Shown: positions 35,591 to 47,139, counted from the stretch's first letter. The stretch is 64,000 bases of DNA from Nectonema munidae (GCA_030549495.1 JAUIRK010000822.1:62001-126000), one strand, 5' to 3'. Notes: generated by a model not told the origin, from the sequence alone. A program made the numbers and translations.

Positions 35591-35764
35591 CTGAAATAGA
35601 GGCAAGATTATTATCGATATTATTAGAATTAATGTCTTCTACATTTGTTTTACAATGTCATTTAATCTGGAATCAATGTTTTCATGATACTTCAAAGTTA
35701 TCCAGAAAAAAGGCCTCAAAAAGAATTATTAACAAAAGCTGGATTCCACTGTGCTAGTTTTTAA

Positions 35765-36035
35765 TCTCGTTTTCTTCCTTGAAAAATTCAGATGTCTTTA
35801 CGGTTAGGTAGTGCTTTGGCTATGCGATTCTAAAGTTGTTACAATAAAGCTAACCACTCGCCATTAAAGATGATCAAAGTTGGGGTGTTCGTGTTAAGAT
35901 TGTATCTAACTGTCGATGGGTTATTAGTGCGATGAAAAAAGCAGAAAAACCCTAAACCCAGCTATTGATTGTCTAATTAGACCATGTGATCAGATAGGAT
36001 GAACTGCGAACGTCCCAAACAAGAGAACAACCGCT
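35765..36035 (+). repeat. Dispersed repeat, copy 1 (pair with 55935-56280)
   Basis: Shares with 55935-56280 the ordered blocks TTTTCTTCCT, TTTACGGTTAG, TAGTGCT, GCGA..CGATTCTA, GTTCG.GTTA.GATTGTATCT and, further on, TGCGAACG.C.CAAA. This suggests a roughly 270-350 base SINE-like repeat. Canonical pol III boxes are not clear. It lies beyond the terminal AMN1 exon's acceptor, in the last intron. Confidence 0.65.
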
Positions 36036-37279
36036 AAAGATCAATTGAAAAAGATAAACTTTATTAAAAATTGCAGCAATAGCGGTTTTAAATTTAATGT
36101 ATTTATGAGATATAAAAACTTGTTTCAAAAGAACATTAACTTATCATGTAACATAAATCAAAGAATTTGAAGTAAAAAAAAGCATTGATAAAGTAACCTA
36201 AATATTATAGAAAAATGAAGGACAATACAAAAAAAACAAGAAAAAAAAACATGATGGAAGGAAGCAAGCGACAGATCAATGATCAATGAATCAAAATATT
36301 CATAAAAGAAACCAGGAACAATGATACTTCAAGATGCTAGGCTTGCGTATATCACTTCCAAAAGATTCTTCAGGATTGGAAAAAGTGGAGGCGTGGAAAA
36401 GTTTAGTATTTTCCAAAAATAAGAGGAAATAAACAGGCAGAATAAATTTAAGAATCAATGAATATTTATTTTCATATGACAATACACAAGCACTAACATC
36501 TCTACCGATAGTGATATTGGTAAAGGAGGTACTGCCACCAATGTTCTCCATAAGACGGGTGGCCAAAACCAATATCAGTGAACACATATTAATTTCGCCC
36601 AAAACTAATATGAGTAGAATCCAATCCTTTATTTAATTTTTGCAAAATAAGTCTTAGCGTTTTGAGTTTTAGAACTTTCAGCCAAGTTCTGAAATAAATT
36701 CCCAGACTGTTCCATGATTTCTATGAGTATGCTTGTCAAAATTTCACTGACATAAATTACTCCACAACGAATGGCATTCCAGTTTGAATTTTAATAAACG
36801 AAAAAGGTTTTGCTTTTACATATTTCAACTGATGATTCTGCGTAACTGCTCTCATAAGTTGCATGTGTCCACTTTCGAAAGTGAATAGCCGAACAAATAA
36901 TACCAAGAAAAAAATAGATGCCCCTCGTTTTAAAACTTCTGACAAACTTTTTGATGAATGTCTCGATTCAGAATTAAATAGCAATAAAATCAAAATCAAA
37001 ACAACAGTGTAATCATTGACTCTTTGCACGTCAAGATGGTTTTCATCGATCATTTGCACAGAACGTGAGAAAAGCTTCAATGCTTTGACATCAGATGCAT
37101 ATACAAGAAATAATTTTTTTATTTTTTTGTTCAACCATAGCATTCAATCCACGGGTATTCAAAAATTAGAAAAAAAAATTTTTAATGGCGCTGTAACTTC
37201 CTTATTGAAACTCCTTAGAAATTTAAAATGTTTTAAATTTTAATGAATCTAGTCGTCTTAAAGTTCTTCATCTAAGTTG

Positions 37280-37897
37280 CATGGGTGTTAAACTCAAATC
37301 ACTTGCGGGCAGCATTTCTAATATTTACAGCTCCTGCGGGCTGGATAAAACCATAGGATTCAAAAGACACACAAAAGCATAATTTGAAAGCAAGAATAAC
37401 AGAATAAATTGTTTTTTTGAATAAAGTTTATATTCTTAATTTTTCTTTTGCGATTTTCTCGAAAATTGTCACCGCCTTTTTTTAAACAATTTTATCCAAA
37501 GTACGAGTTACAAGCAGAATTTGTCAAAATGTCATTTATTTGATCAGTCATTAGTCCTGTTCTCCTGTTCTTTGACTTATGAATATTTATTACTGAAAAA
37601 TTTTGCTTACAAAGATAAGTTAAAATTTCTAAAGCCAATGAAGTTATTTTCGGATATTTAGAAATAAGATATTGAAAAAATCAACTAATTAAAAAATTTG
37701 TTTTCATTTAGAATTTTTTTTTGTTTTTTGATTTCCAGATGAACATCTGATAATAATTCTGATGCATTGACTGTAAAAAAGAATGTAAATATGGAAAACT
37801 TAACGTTCGACGCATTGAATATTTTCTCGAAAATACTCGGCGGGCTGTACTGCAACTCTTGGCGAATCCAAGTGGGGCCGTGTGTTTGAAATCCCTG
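37280..37897. mobile_element. hAT-type non-autonomous element, eroded
   Basis: The left end CATGGGTGTTAAACTCAAAT and the inverse of the right end CAGGGATTTCAAACACACGG both resemble the common hAT terminus CAGGGGTGTCAAACTC. GC-rich CGGGC motifs lie inside each end. The 8-base flanks no longer match. Located in the last AMN1 intron. Confidence 0.55.
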
Positions 37898-37899
37898 GT

Positions 37900-38954
37900 A
37901 TAGAGAGCACACTAAAGAAAGTATTGTTAAAGACTTTATTTTTTATGATTGATAGGCATGGCATTAGTTTAATTGGAATAAATTAAGTGAATAAAAAACT
38001 TGCTATTATGCAAAGTAAATCAAAATTTTAATTCAAAGAAGAGGTTAATATTTTGGAAAACAAGAAGTGATGAATTTAAAAGACACCTATTCTGAAGTGT
38101 TCAAATGTATTTGCTCATATGTTAAATCTAAAGCGGAAACTAGAAGTGAAGATTTTGGAAAAACTAAACTTGCTTAAAAAACCTACCCGTGAATTACATA
38201 CATGAAAACAGAAATACAAGTATAGTTTAATTTCCTAATGATAAAATTATGGTAAATTGGAGTTAATGTTTACTAATTAAAAGTCAAGAAGTTAACGAAA
38301 ACAAAATGGCGATAATATTCGTTTCTACAAATAATAATATAAACATATCAATGGAAATAACTTATATATATATATTTCATTTATAATTGTATAAAATGTT
38401 ACCTTCATTTTTTTAGTTAAATTTTGTTAAAATTGCTGTTGTCATGGACATACGTTACAAAATTCTAAAAATTTGGTAAAAATATGTACGTTTTGTGCTC
38501 ACAAGCATAGTTATAGAGACTGAGAGATATCTGGTAAATATATTAAGAAAATTTTTTCTAGAACCATTTTAATGGTCTCAGCTTAAACACACAATCGCTT
38601 TTTTCTAAATCTTATGAGCATGACATTTTTGTAAGCAATTTCAATAGGGTCGTTGCGGGTACCCTTAAAAATATTAGCTTTACAAGAGACATAGTAGCAT
38701 GGTGAAATCTTTAATCCCCTTCGTGCATATTTTGTTCATAATTCAATTAAGTATGGTGTTATCAGTAACAATTATGATCAAATCGAGTATTTTTTCAATA
38801 CAAATGGCTTTTTCTTCAAACAACATTCTATTTCACAATATCTACTGTCCACCTCACTTTCTTCTAATTCAATTTACTTTATCGGAGAATTTTCTAGCCT
38901 TCCATCTATAATAATATGTGTACTTTAAATTTCAACGTTTTGATGGGCGATTTT
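37900..38954. other. AMN1 intron sequence, nothing recognised
   Basis: AT-rich. Open frames are short and lack domains. Confidence 0.5.
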
Positions 38955-39255
38955 CATCATCATCATCATCATTCCATTTTAAGAGCCATGATTAATCCCA
39001 GCAGGCTAGCTAAGAAGAATCATCAGAGATGACAATTAAACAAACTGATTCAAGTAATCTTGATTTTGTGTCTCCAGTACAGCCTGTCTTTTTCATCACT
39101 AAGTTTAAGTCCTAAACTTTTCATATCTTTCTTAATATCATCCACCCGGGTTAGTTTAGGTCTACCTTTCTCTCTTCTACCGAAGCTTAATTCTAAATCA
39201 TCGCTTATAAGCTAATAGTTATTTCTTCTGGAAACATGTCCAAACTATCTCAGTC
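38955..39255 (-). pseudogene. 3' end of an RTE-like LINE
   Basis: Read on the minus strand, GRREKGRPKLTRVDDIKKDM then LGLKLSDEKDRLYWRHKI matches the C-terminal pattern GRP..RW.D.I..DM..LGL...DA.DR..WR common in RTE-type LINEs. A trinucleotide (ATG)n tail ends the copy at about 38955-38975, which is the usual 3' terminus of such elements. It is 5'-truncated near 39255, so only the last few percent of a LINE was inserted. It lies in an AMN1 intron. Confidence 0.8.
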
Positions 39256-39599
39256 TTTGCAATTTTAATGTTGAATTTTTCAAAGTTGATTTCTGCAGGC
39301 TTTTTAAGTGTTTTTTTGAATTTTTGAAAACAACAATACATATAAAAAAACATATACTGGGTGCAATACGCCCAGGATCAGGCACGTTATTAGACCATAT
39401 CTATATAGCATCAAATATTTTTAAATCATTTATCCTTACTATATCTGTCAGATCCCAATATTTTATTGTTAGCCTTGAATTCGAAAAAGTCATATTTAAT
39501 TCCAAATATTAAAAATTTTGATTGGTTTTGTCATTTAAAGAAATACTTTGATAATCCAAAACGTTTGCTCATTATATAAATACTAAAACTGCTAAAGAA

Positions 39600-40000
39600 A
39601 TATCTGTTTCGACAAAAATACTAGTTATTGATATATACAAAAATTTAATAAAAAAAGTACGATTTTTATCATGAAAGCCTGAAAAAGGATCTTGGAAATA
39701 CAAAGAGCAAATATACGTTTTATAAAATTAAGGCGAACACTAAGATTAAAATATTAAAACATCACTACTATTTCACAACTTTTTGAATGTAAAGAGGCAT
39801 TAAAGAAAACACGGGAAAAAATTAATAAAATTAAAAAACTTCCAATTACAATTGGTGGAAGAATTGAAAGGAATGAGAAGTTTGTGACAGACTTTTTTAA
39901 TGAACATTTTTGCTACCAAATATAATATTGTGGATAATAATCCTTCTAACAATGAATTCATTACATTTCGACATATGTTAACTGTGGCCAATAATGTTGA
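39600..40000 (+). pseudogene. Possible LINE fragment (CR1/Jockey-type linker region)
   Basis: The plus strand reads YESLKKDLGNTKSKYTFYKI near 39670-39730. Near 39790-39910 it reads KKLPITIGGRIERNEKFVTD followed by FFNEHF, resembling the region between endonuclease and reverse transcriptase in LINEs (I...G..I.D...IA..FN.HF). Stops follow. Weak, short evidence. Confidence 0.35.
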
Positions 40001-40016
40001 TTTTTGTAAACTTGGT

Positions 40017-40268
40017 TGTTGGTGGGAGTATGCATGTGGCTCATGTAAATGTTCAATAAGATAGGGGAGAGCTCCCTTGTGCTACCCCTGTACGTGTCTG
40101 GCGTGAATGTGAGAGGGTAGTGTTATGTTTTGTACTTTTTCTTCTTCCTCTTCTTCAATAAATAATGGCCTCAGCTGGCAGATATCTTGTTATCAGCATA
40201 CCAGTGGCGATCGAGCTAATATATAAGGGCTATTATAAAATAATTCCACACACTCTCCTTACTACAAG
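40017..40268 (+). mobile_element. Possible solo LTR
   Basis: A GC-richer block starts TGTTGGTGGGAG and ends CTTACTACA (TG..CA). AATAAA is internal at about 40160. The surrounding DNA is AT-rich. Matching target duplications were not seen and no second copy is in the window. Fossil, age uncertain. Confidence 0.3.
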
Positions 40269-40269
40269 C

Positions 40270-41030
40270 TGATTTCAAAAACAAGGTCCTAAAATGAACT
40301 GCTTGTGGTAATAAAAAATATATTTCATTGTAAATACGAAATACACCACTATTTCGATTAGAGCTTTCACACGTTTTTTATAGTAATGGCAAAAATTGAG
40401 CTTAATAAATGATATTAGCATAGTGGATTTACTATAAACAAAATATATGTTATCTATAATGTCAATGAATGCTTTTTCGACAAAATTTTCAGGCGTCAAG
40501 CACAAATTTGATTAACATTGTGTGCACTCTAATTGCGGAAACTGAATCGAAAATTTTTATTTAAAAAAAAGCGAAGATATCACAGCGTGAGGAGACTTCA
40601 CCGCCATTAGTTAATTCAAGATCAAACTATCAAACACTTGTGGACATCTATTTGAGAAACTGAAATTTTGAAACCACAGAGGATTATTGCCTTAGATTCT
40701 TCAAGAGTTGGCTTTCAATCTAAAACTAACGTTTTGAGGGATCCCAAAAAGGCATCACATTCCGATTACGCACAGAAGGACCAAAATAAATCCTGGTAAA
40801 AACCAAGCGAAAAGAAATACCAAGTAAGAAAGGCCCAAACCAGGGACTCAGTCTCACCCCATTTTGGAGATATGTAATTTCAATGAGGTATTACCAAATT
40901 TGAGAAATACCAAAATTGAGAAAAAAAAATCCAAGTCTCTAGATCTGCTCCTGAATCCATCTTTTTCAGTATCGTGATCTCAACACTACAAGAAGCGCTT
41001 GAAAGGGTGAATGAAAAGAATGATGGATGA
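40270..41030. other. AMN1 intron sequence, nothing recognised
   Basis: AT-rich intron DNA downstream (on the minus strand) of the donor at 41034-41035. Confidence 0.5.
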
Positions 41031-41035
41031 ATTAC

Positions 41036-41243
41036 TCGTAGATTGTACTGACATTTGCCATTTGTCAACGTTTTTACGCCAGTAGAAGTCACCAATGTGT
41101 ACGAAAAGTCAATGGCTTGCAAACTTTCAGAATTTTGTGCAAGATAGCGGAAAGATTTGTCCGAAATTCGCTTACAACCAGAAATACTCATCATCTTCAG
41201 GTAGGGGCAGTTGAGAGAAATACTGTTGATGCAGGAATCGTTA
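41036..41243 (-). CDS. AMN1: AMN1 homolog, internal exon (LRRs)
   Basis: The exon begins after acceptor TTTTTCTTCTTAG (AG at 41244-41245) and ends at donor CTACGA/GTAATT (GT at 41034-41035). It is 208 bases: one base that completes the Val codon begun in the previous exon, then 69 codons, so it ends in phase 0 as required by the last exon. The product holds NDSCINSISLNCPYLKMMSI, SGCKRISDKSFRYLAQNSES and LQAIDFSYTLVTSTGVKTL. These are successive cysteine-type leucine-rich repeats with the C..ISD..., C..L..., L.L..C pattern. The final TNGKCQYNLR joins EVLMNGCVNLTD in the next exon, the position where AMN1 proteins read G.C...L.E. The following intron is 5.4 kb and carries hAT, LINE and SINE-like insertions. 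Confidence 0.88.
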
Positions 41244-41699
41244 CTAAGAAGAAAAAATTTTCACATAAAATGAAAAGAAATTTATTGGCATAAAAGAAGG
41301 CAACAAAATAATGATGAAAGAAAATTTAACTTAAAAGAATTTTATCTGATGTACAAATTCAACACCTGGAGGAAGGAGAATTTCATTATGATGAAATGGT
41401 ATAAAAAATGACATGGGAAAAGAATGAACAAAGTTAGTAAGCATAGAATGATAGTCATGTAGAAAGGGTGAAGAAGACGTCAAAGTAAGATTGATAAAGT
41501 AAAGTAATGAGAAAGGAAGGGAGAGAAAAAAATAGGCAAAAAGGAAAAAGTGTCTTCTCTAGAAAGGTCAGAAAAAGTGATGGCAAGCATAGAATTGAGT
41601 TGTGTGTAAAAAACCCAAAATTATGTAGGAAAAGGGATTGCATAGGGAAAGAAAATAACATTGAAAAAAAGAGGAAGATAAAAAGATGTGCTGCATGTA

Positions 41700-41826
41700 A
41701 CTAAGCTACCTTGAAAAGTTTTCATCACGAGGGCACAATTTTGGCGATGAAGTTGGAATGCGGGGATTCGAACTCGAGAGTAGTTTCCAACCATTTTGGA
41801 AGCGCCCCTCCTGGAAACAGGGGTTA
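41700..41826 (-). repeat. tRNA-derived SINE, related to family 2
   Basis: The inverse contains a good B box (CGAGTTCGAATCCCCGC) and a body CAAAATTGTGCCCTCGTGAT followed by GAAAAC. This parallels the body of the SINEs at 30.3 and 52.5 kb. The A-box side may continue past the Tigger-like insertion at 41829. Confidence 0.6.
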
Positions 41827-41828
41827 TA

Positions 41829-42022
41829 CAGGAAGTCCTTGTATAACGCGGTTAATTGATTCCGATTAACGTCCACATAAAGGTCTATTTATAATGCGTT
41901 TCAATGAGACTGGGTCGCCCAAAAAAACTATAAATTAAAAGTAAATAAGTTATTTTTACATCATAAACTTAAAAAAATAAAAACCATGTTATAACAAAAC
42001 CGCGCTAAGCAAGGACTTCCTG
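41829..42022. mobile_element. Tigger/pogo-like MITE (Tc1/mariner superfamily), 194 bp
   Basis: TA duplications at 41827-41828 and 42023-42024 flank inverted ends CAGGAAGTCCTTGTATAACG and CAGGAAGTCCTTGCTTAGCG. These are followed by CGGTT on both sides. CAG termini with ..TCCTTG..TAACGCGGTT resemble Tigger elements. Non-coding. Confidence 0.88.
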
Positions 42023-42040
42023 TAATTAAGAGTCTCTAAT

Positions 42041-42069
42041 ATCAGTGGTCTGGCAAAACCACGGGAGAC
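42041..42069 (-). repeat. Short dispersed repeat shared with 11795-11823
   Basis: The inverse reads GTCTCCCGTGGTTTTGCCAG then ACCACTGAT. Confidence 0.5.
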
Positions 42070-42371
42070 AAGAAAATGATATACTCAGATTTCACATCTG
42101 CTTTATACTTAAATGAAAAAAATTTGAAAATTTTCGTAGTTTGAGTTTTTAATTCATTATTATTTTAAATACAATCAAAATGCAGGATTTGCACTGGCCA
42201 TATGTTGTCGTATCAAAATGATGGATTTGCTTTCGTGCATCTCAAAAAAGGGCAGATGTATTTGATATAATATGAACAATATTGATACAAAAAATAATGT
42301 AATCTTTAGAAAAAGGAAAGACAAAATAATATTATATGTGGTGTCAGGTGGGCTGGGAAACCTATGCTTAA

Positions 42372-42501
42372 CCCATTTAAAGCCAATGTTCCTATTTTGG
42401 AACATAAGTAATTTCATCTTCGTCTGCTTTTTTCAATGACTTTGAATATAAATCGTCTGCGTTTTTTTAGATATCGTCTGCTTTGCTTGGCCTTAAATGG
42501 C
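42372..42501. mobile_element. TTAA-flanked MITE, copy I
   Basis: TTAA at 42368-42371 and 42502-42505. Inverted ends CCCATTTAAAGCCAA and GCCATTTAAGGCCAA. The core contains TCTTCGTCTGCTTTT and AATCGTCTGCG, i.e. the shared AAAGCAGACGA motif in inverse. In AMN1 intron. Confidence 0.65.
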
Positions 42502-42969
42502 TTAAGTATAATAATGTTGCGTGAAAGTAGGTTATGAAACTGAATTAATTATTCGTGCACTTTATCTTTTATCCCGCACGCCCTCTAACCAACTCCTATA
42601 TTACTTAACTATTCCTATATACAAGAATCAATATATCGCGACTAGTATTGATCGGCGCAACTCAATACAAATATCTTACATTAATCTATGAACAACGATT
42701 TTGTACGCTCGATATTAAATAGTACAACGACAAAAATGTGGGCAAATTAAATACAATGATCATTTTAGTTATAAAGATAAGCAATGGTAGTAAAACCTTT
42801 GACAGCAGTATATTTTTTCGCAGAGTTTTATATTTTATACGTGTATAACATTATTATCTAGCAGAATATTTAAGATGTAGAGAGATTTATTTGAAAATCA
42901 AAAATAAGCATAAATAAAAATAAGTTTTTCTTTAGATAGATAAATAGATTAGCTTAACTTACAAAAAGG

Positions 42970-44455
42970 GGATCAAGTAAAGATGAGCACTCTTATCTTT
43001 ACTTGCTTACGGGGGTGCTTATCTTTACTTGCTTATTTATGAAAAACAGAATTGCCTGCAAATATATTGCAGAATTTTTCAAAATGAGAAAAAAAATTCA
43101 TTATCAAAAAAAAAAAAAACTTTTCTCCTCGCTTTTTTTTTAATATTTTTTATTAGGATTTAACAATTATTTTCCTTAGCCCTTTTTTCATGCATAGTTT
43201 ATTCTTTTAATAAAATCGTCTGCTGTTTCCTAATATTTTTTCATATCTTTTCGCGAACGATAAAATTTTTCTTTTTGAATTGTTAAAAAAACAACTAATA
43301 ACATGGATCGTTTTCTGTATAAAGAAATTAAGCCACTATTGGTTGAAGACCCGACTCCTGAGATTAACTGGATGAAGCAGCAGAATTTTTGAGAACAGAA
43401 CTGAAATGCCTTCAATGTAGCAAGTTGATGAACTGGACAAAACGTTCTCCAATTTAAGACAAATATGTCTGGAAGTGTCAAGTTAATGAATGCAGTAAAT
43501 ATAAGCAATACGAATCAATTCGCAAAGTTTCTTGTTTTTTATCGTTCAAAGCTTTCTTTGCAAAAGTGGTTATAAGGAATATTTTACTGGTGTCAGGAAC
43601 TGAGTGTTTTGCAGACTATGCAGTTATTGAATCTTTCAAAAGTGACAGTTATTGACATGTTTAGTTTTTTTCGTGAAATTTGTATGAAACATTTTGAAGG
43701 CAATCCTATTAAGCCTGGTGGACCAGGCATAACGTTATAGATTGATGAATCTTGATTTAGTCATAAACCAAAACACCATAGGGGACGTTATGCTCAGAAA
43801 CCTCAATGGGTATTTGTAATAGTTGATCTTACTTTATCACCATCCCATGATTATATTGAGATAGTCGACTCGCGCAATGCCGAAACACTGTTGCCTATAA
43901 TTAGAAAATAATTTGTGCATCGATCAATTATATTCATAGTGATCAATGGAAAGGATGCAGGAACATTCAAAAGAGACCTTGGACTTACGCATCATACTGT
44001 TAACCACTCATTGAATTTTATTGATAGAACTACAGGCGTTCATACACAAGCAATGGAGAGATATTGGAAGAAACATAATAAAAGAATAAAACAAATGACC
44101 GGATGTAAAAGAGAATTTCTGAACTCTTATTTGCATGAATTCACGTGGAACGAACGAAACAAGTACGACAAATTTCATAGATTTTGTAACACTAGTGCAG
44201 CACAATATCAATTTGATTAAACTTAATAATAAATTTGTAATTTCAATATATAATTTTATTTTCGAATATAACAATATCAATTTTATTAAATTTGATCCTA
44301 TATTTTATTTTTTTTTCTAATTTATTCTGTTAGTTAAAATTGAGAATGCCTATCTTTACTTTTTAAAAATCGGGGGTACTTTTCTTTACTAGTCAAAAAT
44401 CGGGGGTGCTTTTCTTTACTAGTCATTTTTGGGAGTACTCATCTTTACTTGATCC
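42970..44455 (+). mobile_element. Merlin DNA transposon, full length (1486 bp)
   Basis: The perfect 8-bp duplication CAAAAAGG flanks the element at 42962-42969 and 44456-44463. Inverted ends are GGATCAAGTAAAGATGAGCA and GGATCAAGTAAAGATGAGTA. GG termini and 8-9 bp duplications are those of Merlin (IS1016/ISXO2-like). Subterminal regions hold repeated TCTTTACT units, three within about 90 bases of the left end and four near the right end. Some are preceded by GGGGGTGCTT or GGGGGTACTT. The element carries a Merlin transposase pseudogene. It sits in an AMN1 intron. Confidence 0.93.
43303..44220 (+). pseudogene. Merlin (ISXO2-like) transposase, broken
   Basis: Transposase of the Merlin/IS1016 group, about 305 codons, starting ATG at 43303. 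A zinc-ribbon-like segment (CLQCSKLMNW ... KCQVNECSKY) lies near 43405-43510 in a shifted frame. The DDE core follows: IDES (first Asp) at 43741-43752, RGRYAQKPQWVFVIVD, then GLTHHTVNHSLNFIDRTTGV at about 43981-44040, and ERYWKKHN with the catalytic Glu. At the second Asp position (usual pattern S-D-x-W) this copy reads I-N-G-K, so the Asp appears to have become Asn. Several in-frame stops and at least two frameshifts occur in the first two thirds. The last 101 codons (43915-44220) are open. Confidence 0.88.
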
Positions 44456-44463
44456 CAAAAAGG

Positions 44464-46225
44464 TTTAACTAACTTGATAACTATATAGTATTTAAAAAAG
44501 TTAAGCACAACTCCGCCAGAAAGCTACACCACGCAGGATATGAAACTGTAATTGCTTAAAAAAACTTAGCAAAATAGCATGTTAAATTATGAATTTTAAT
44601 ACAAAAAACCCATTTTTATAAAATATAAATCTAAAAAATAAAATTAGAGAAAATATACTTTACAACTAACTTTTGGAGTTTTTTAAATGGAGATATTCAA
44701 AAACCAGATAGGGTTAGATAGACCCTTAGCGTAAATTAACCGTTAATGTCTGATTTTGGCATATAAATCTATCAAGAGACTCAAATTTTTGATTCAGTAA
44801 TATTCATTATTGAAAAAACTGCTCGCCTATCCATGAACTACCACTAAGCATCGTTGCGTTTTATAATTTCTAATACTTACATTTGTAGTACCTCCTCACG
44901 AATATTATCAAGGTTCGCAAAAAGGAATCAAGAAATGGGACGAATTCTCGCTTAATTGCATCCAATCCAAGAACATATATTCCAGACTTCAAAACGCACG
45001 CATCATGCAATAAAGAAAAGTATATATCTAACCCGAGCGCGAACCCGACAGAGCCCACCATGTGTGGCGCCCTTGCAGTCTCGAAGGGAGGGAGTACTAT
45101 AGAAACTGGTAAAAGTATGTCTGACATCAAACAAACAAGGCTATGTGGTTTTGCAACGCTTGCTTATTCATATGTGTCAATGTACTATACTAGCGTTATC
45201 GGCTTTATGAGTGCGTGCAGCTTCATATAACGCAGTGTTCCAAGTACAAATCAGATTACATTTGCTTCGTATGTTTGTTTTGTCTCTTATGTGAGAGCAT
45301 TTTTTCTCTACAAGAAATTAAATTCTACAGAGCATTCACTTTGTAACTGATCTGAGTAAGAAAATCTACAGCGTAACTATCTCGCTTCAAACAAAGATAG
45401 ATAAGTGGGAGAAAGTACAGATAAAAACTTCAAATTGAAGCATTACAACGTAAATGGCAGCGATTCAAGAAATAAGAAAAAAATAGGAACAAAATTTCCG
45501 GAAAAAAAAATTAGAAACAGCATTACACAAATTGATATTTTTTGAAGAGTAAAATCCATTTTTAAAAGTGCTATAGTAAAAGAAAACGAACTAATGAACC
45601 AAGTGAGTAAAAAACTAATAGAGAGAGAGATCCTTTTGAGATTACAGGATTGCAGTGAAATTTAGATGAGAAGTCAAAAGAGAGGAGTGCACATTTTGAA
45701 ATTAATGGCGGATGCGAAATATATTTCACTCTATTTACCCTAAAAATGTTTGATCATCGTATTTATTTTTCATATTTTATATAAAAGTTTGTATTAATAT
45801 GTTAGTGTGTACTTTTTAAAAAAAAATATTTTTTAATTTTTTTTTTTGCATAAAAAATGGATATAATATATAAAAAGTTATATATATACTAGCCAAAATT
45901 ATTGGGAGCAGATGTACAAACTGCCCCTACTTAATGTCCCCTAAAAAACTCCTAAGACAACATTGTTTCAAAGAAACGCGGCCATTTAACATTTAACGAA
46001 ATATAATTTAACTCACAATAACGAAAATTTTAAAAAATATCAAAAAAATTTCGATAAAATGTTATATAGTGGAAAATACTAGGATTGATCATCCTTTTTT
46101 CAATTTGTGAACGTGATATTTTGATTTATCTAACCAAATTTTGATGTTAACTTCGATATTACTTCTATTTTTTATTTATAATCAAGGATTCATTACTAAA
46201 CTTAAAAAACTATTGTAAACAATAA
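44464..46225. other. AMN1 intron sequence
   Basis: AT-rich. CACTAGCCAAAATTATTGG-like sequence near 45890 resembles one Tc1-type terminus without a partner. No gene recognised. Confidence 0.45.
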
Positions 46226-46233
46226 ACAATTAA

Positions 46234-46305
46234 CCCATTAACGATAGGAATAATCAGAATATTTTTATCAAGTCAACTATAGGCGACTTTGATCGTAAGC
46301 TAAAG
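46234..46305. mobile_element. TTAA-flanked MITE, copy J (short)
   Basis: TTAA at 46230-46233 and 46306-46309. The left end CCCATTAACGATAGGAATAA continues TCAGAATA as in copies B and E. The right end is diverged and the internal core is deleted. Confidence 0.4.
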
Positions 46306-46415
46306 TTAAAATTCTATATGAGTGATTGTTATTCAAAATTTTGCTCCTCAAAGGCTTAATTGACTCTTCACAGCATTGCTATTTCAGAAGAGTGTTTAGA
46401 AAGAAGATGAATTAC

Positions 46416-46690
46416 ACAGAAGAGCATTGGGAAAGGATGATGCACTGCAGATTGTTGCAGTGCTCCGCCAAGAGAGAAATGATGCTGTCGGAGTAGAGGG
46501 TGAATTTAGCGCTAGAAGAAACAGAGGGTAGGGGAAGGGGATGGGTGGAGGAGCAGGAGAGGATGCAGCTTGAGCACTGGGTCAGGTTGATGGACACGAG
46601 GTAGGGACAGTTGATAGCAATTTGCTTGAGCGCTGTGTCTGAGAGGCTGTTGTAACTGAGGTCAATGAATCTTGTATTTGTGTGAATAAT
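46416..46690 (-). CDS. AMN1: AMN1 homolog, internal exon (first LRRs)
   Basis: Acceptor CTTCCATTCACTCCATAG (AG at 46691-46692) and donor TCTGT/GTAATT (GT at 46414-46415). The exon starts in phase 0 and leaves two bases, matching its neighbours. It is 275 bases. It encodes IIHTNTRFIDLSYNSLSDTA, LKQIAINCPYLVSINLTQCS and, after a loop, SIISLLAEHCNNLQCIILSQ CSSV, all leucine-rich-repeat sequence. IIHTNTRFIDL corresponds to ILHPEVQTLDL in vertebrate AMN1 as I recall it. A Ser/Pro-rich loop of about 25 residues (SCSSTHPLPLPSVSSS...) interrupts the second repeat and looks lineage-specific. The GC content is much higher than in the surrounding introns. Confidence 0.85.
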
Positions 46691-47139
46691 CTATGGAGTG
46701 AATGGAAGAAGTGATTTTTAAAATAGAGAACAAGGTAAGGAAAATATGACTGCAGGTAATTTGACTCCCGGTATTCTCACTCCGATTAAATTTGATTCCT
46801 GAGAGTTTCACTAGTTCCTAGGCAAGATATTTATGACAGGCGAGAGGAAAGCCGATCTGATAGTTGACAGTTGAGATCTCAATACACAAGTAATGCTTAG
46901 TTCGAAGTGATATAAACTTGTGAAACATTTGTCACGATAAATTACTTGGATTTAAAGCTTTAATAAAAACGTTCAATAATCAAAGAAAGTTTTTACTACC
47001 AAAATATTTTTTTTTACCTTTTTATAATAAAATAATATACATCGTATATGGTAAAATAAATTTAAAAAATGAAAATCTCGAAGACAGTTCATGGATGATG
47101 AATGATACAATGATTACCTTATTATACATTACTATATAC

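Noticed and set aside
36757-37143. 128-codon minus-strand frame in the last AMN1 intron
   Set aside because: No recognisable domain, no splice context, and low-complexity hydrophobic content.
38955-38975. Independent (CAT)n microsatellite
   Set aside because: It is continuous with the 3' end of an RTE-like LINE and is best read as that element's tail.
43230-43508. 92-codon minus-strand frame
   Set aside because: Antisense shadow of the Merlin transposase.
45885-46085. Tc1-like terminus CTAGCCAAAATTATTGGGAG
   Set aside because: No inverted partner or TA-bounded second end was found nearby.
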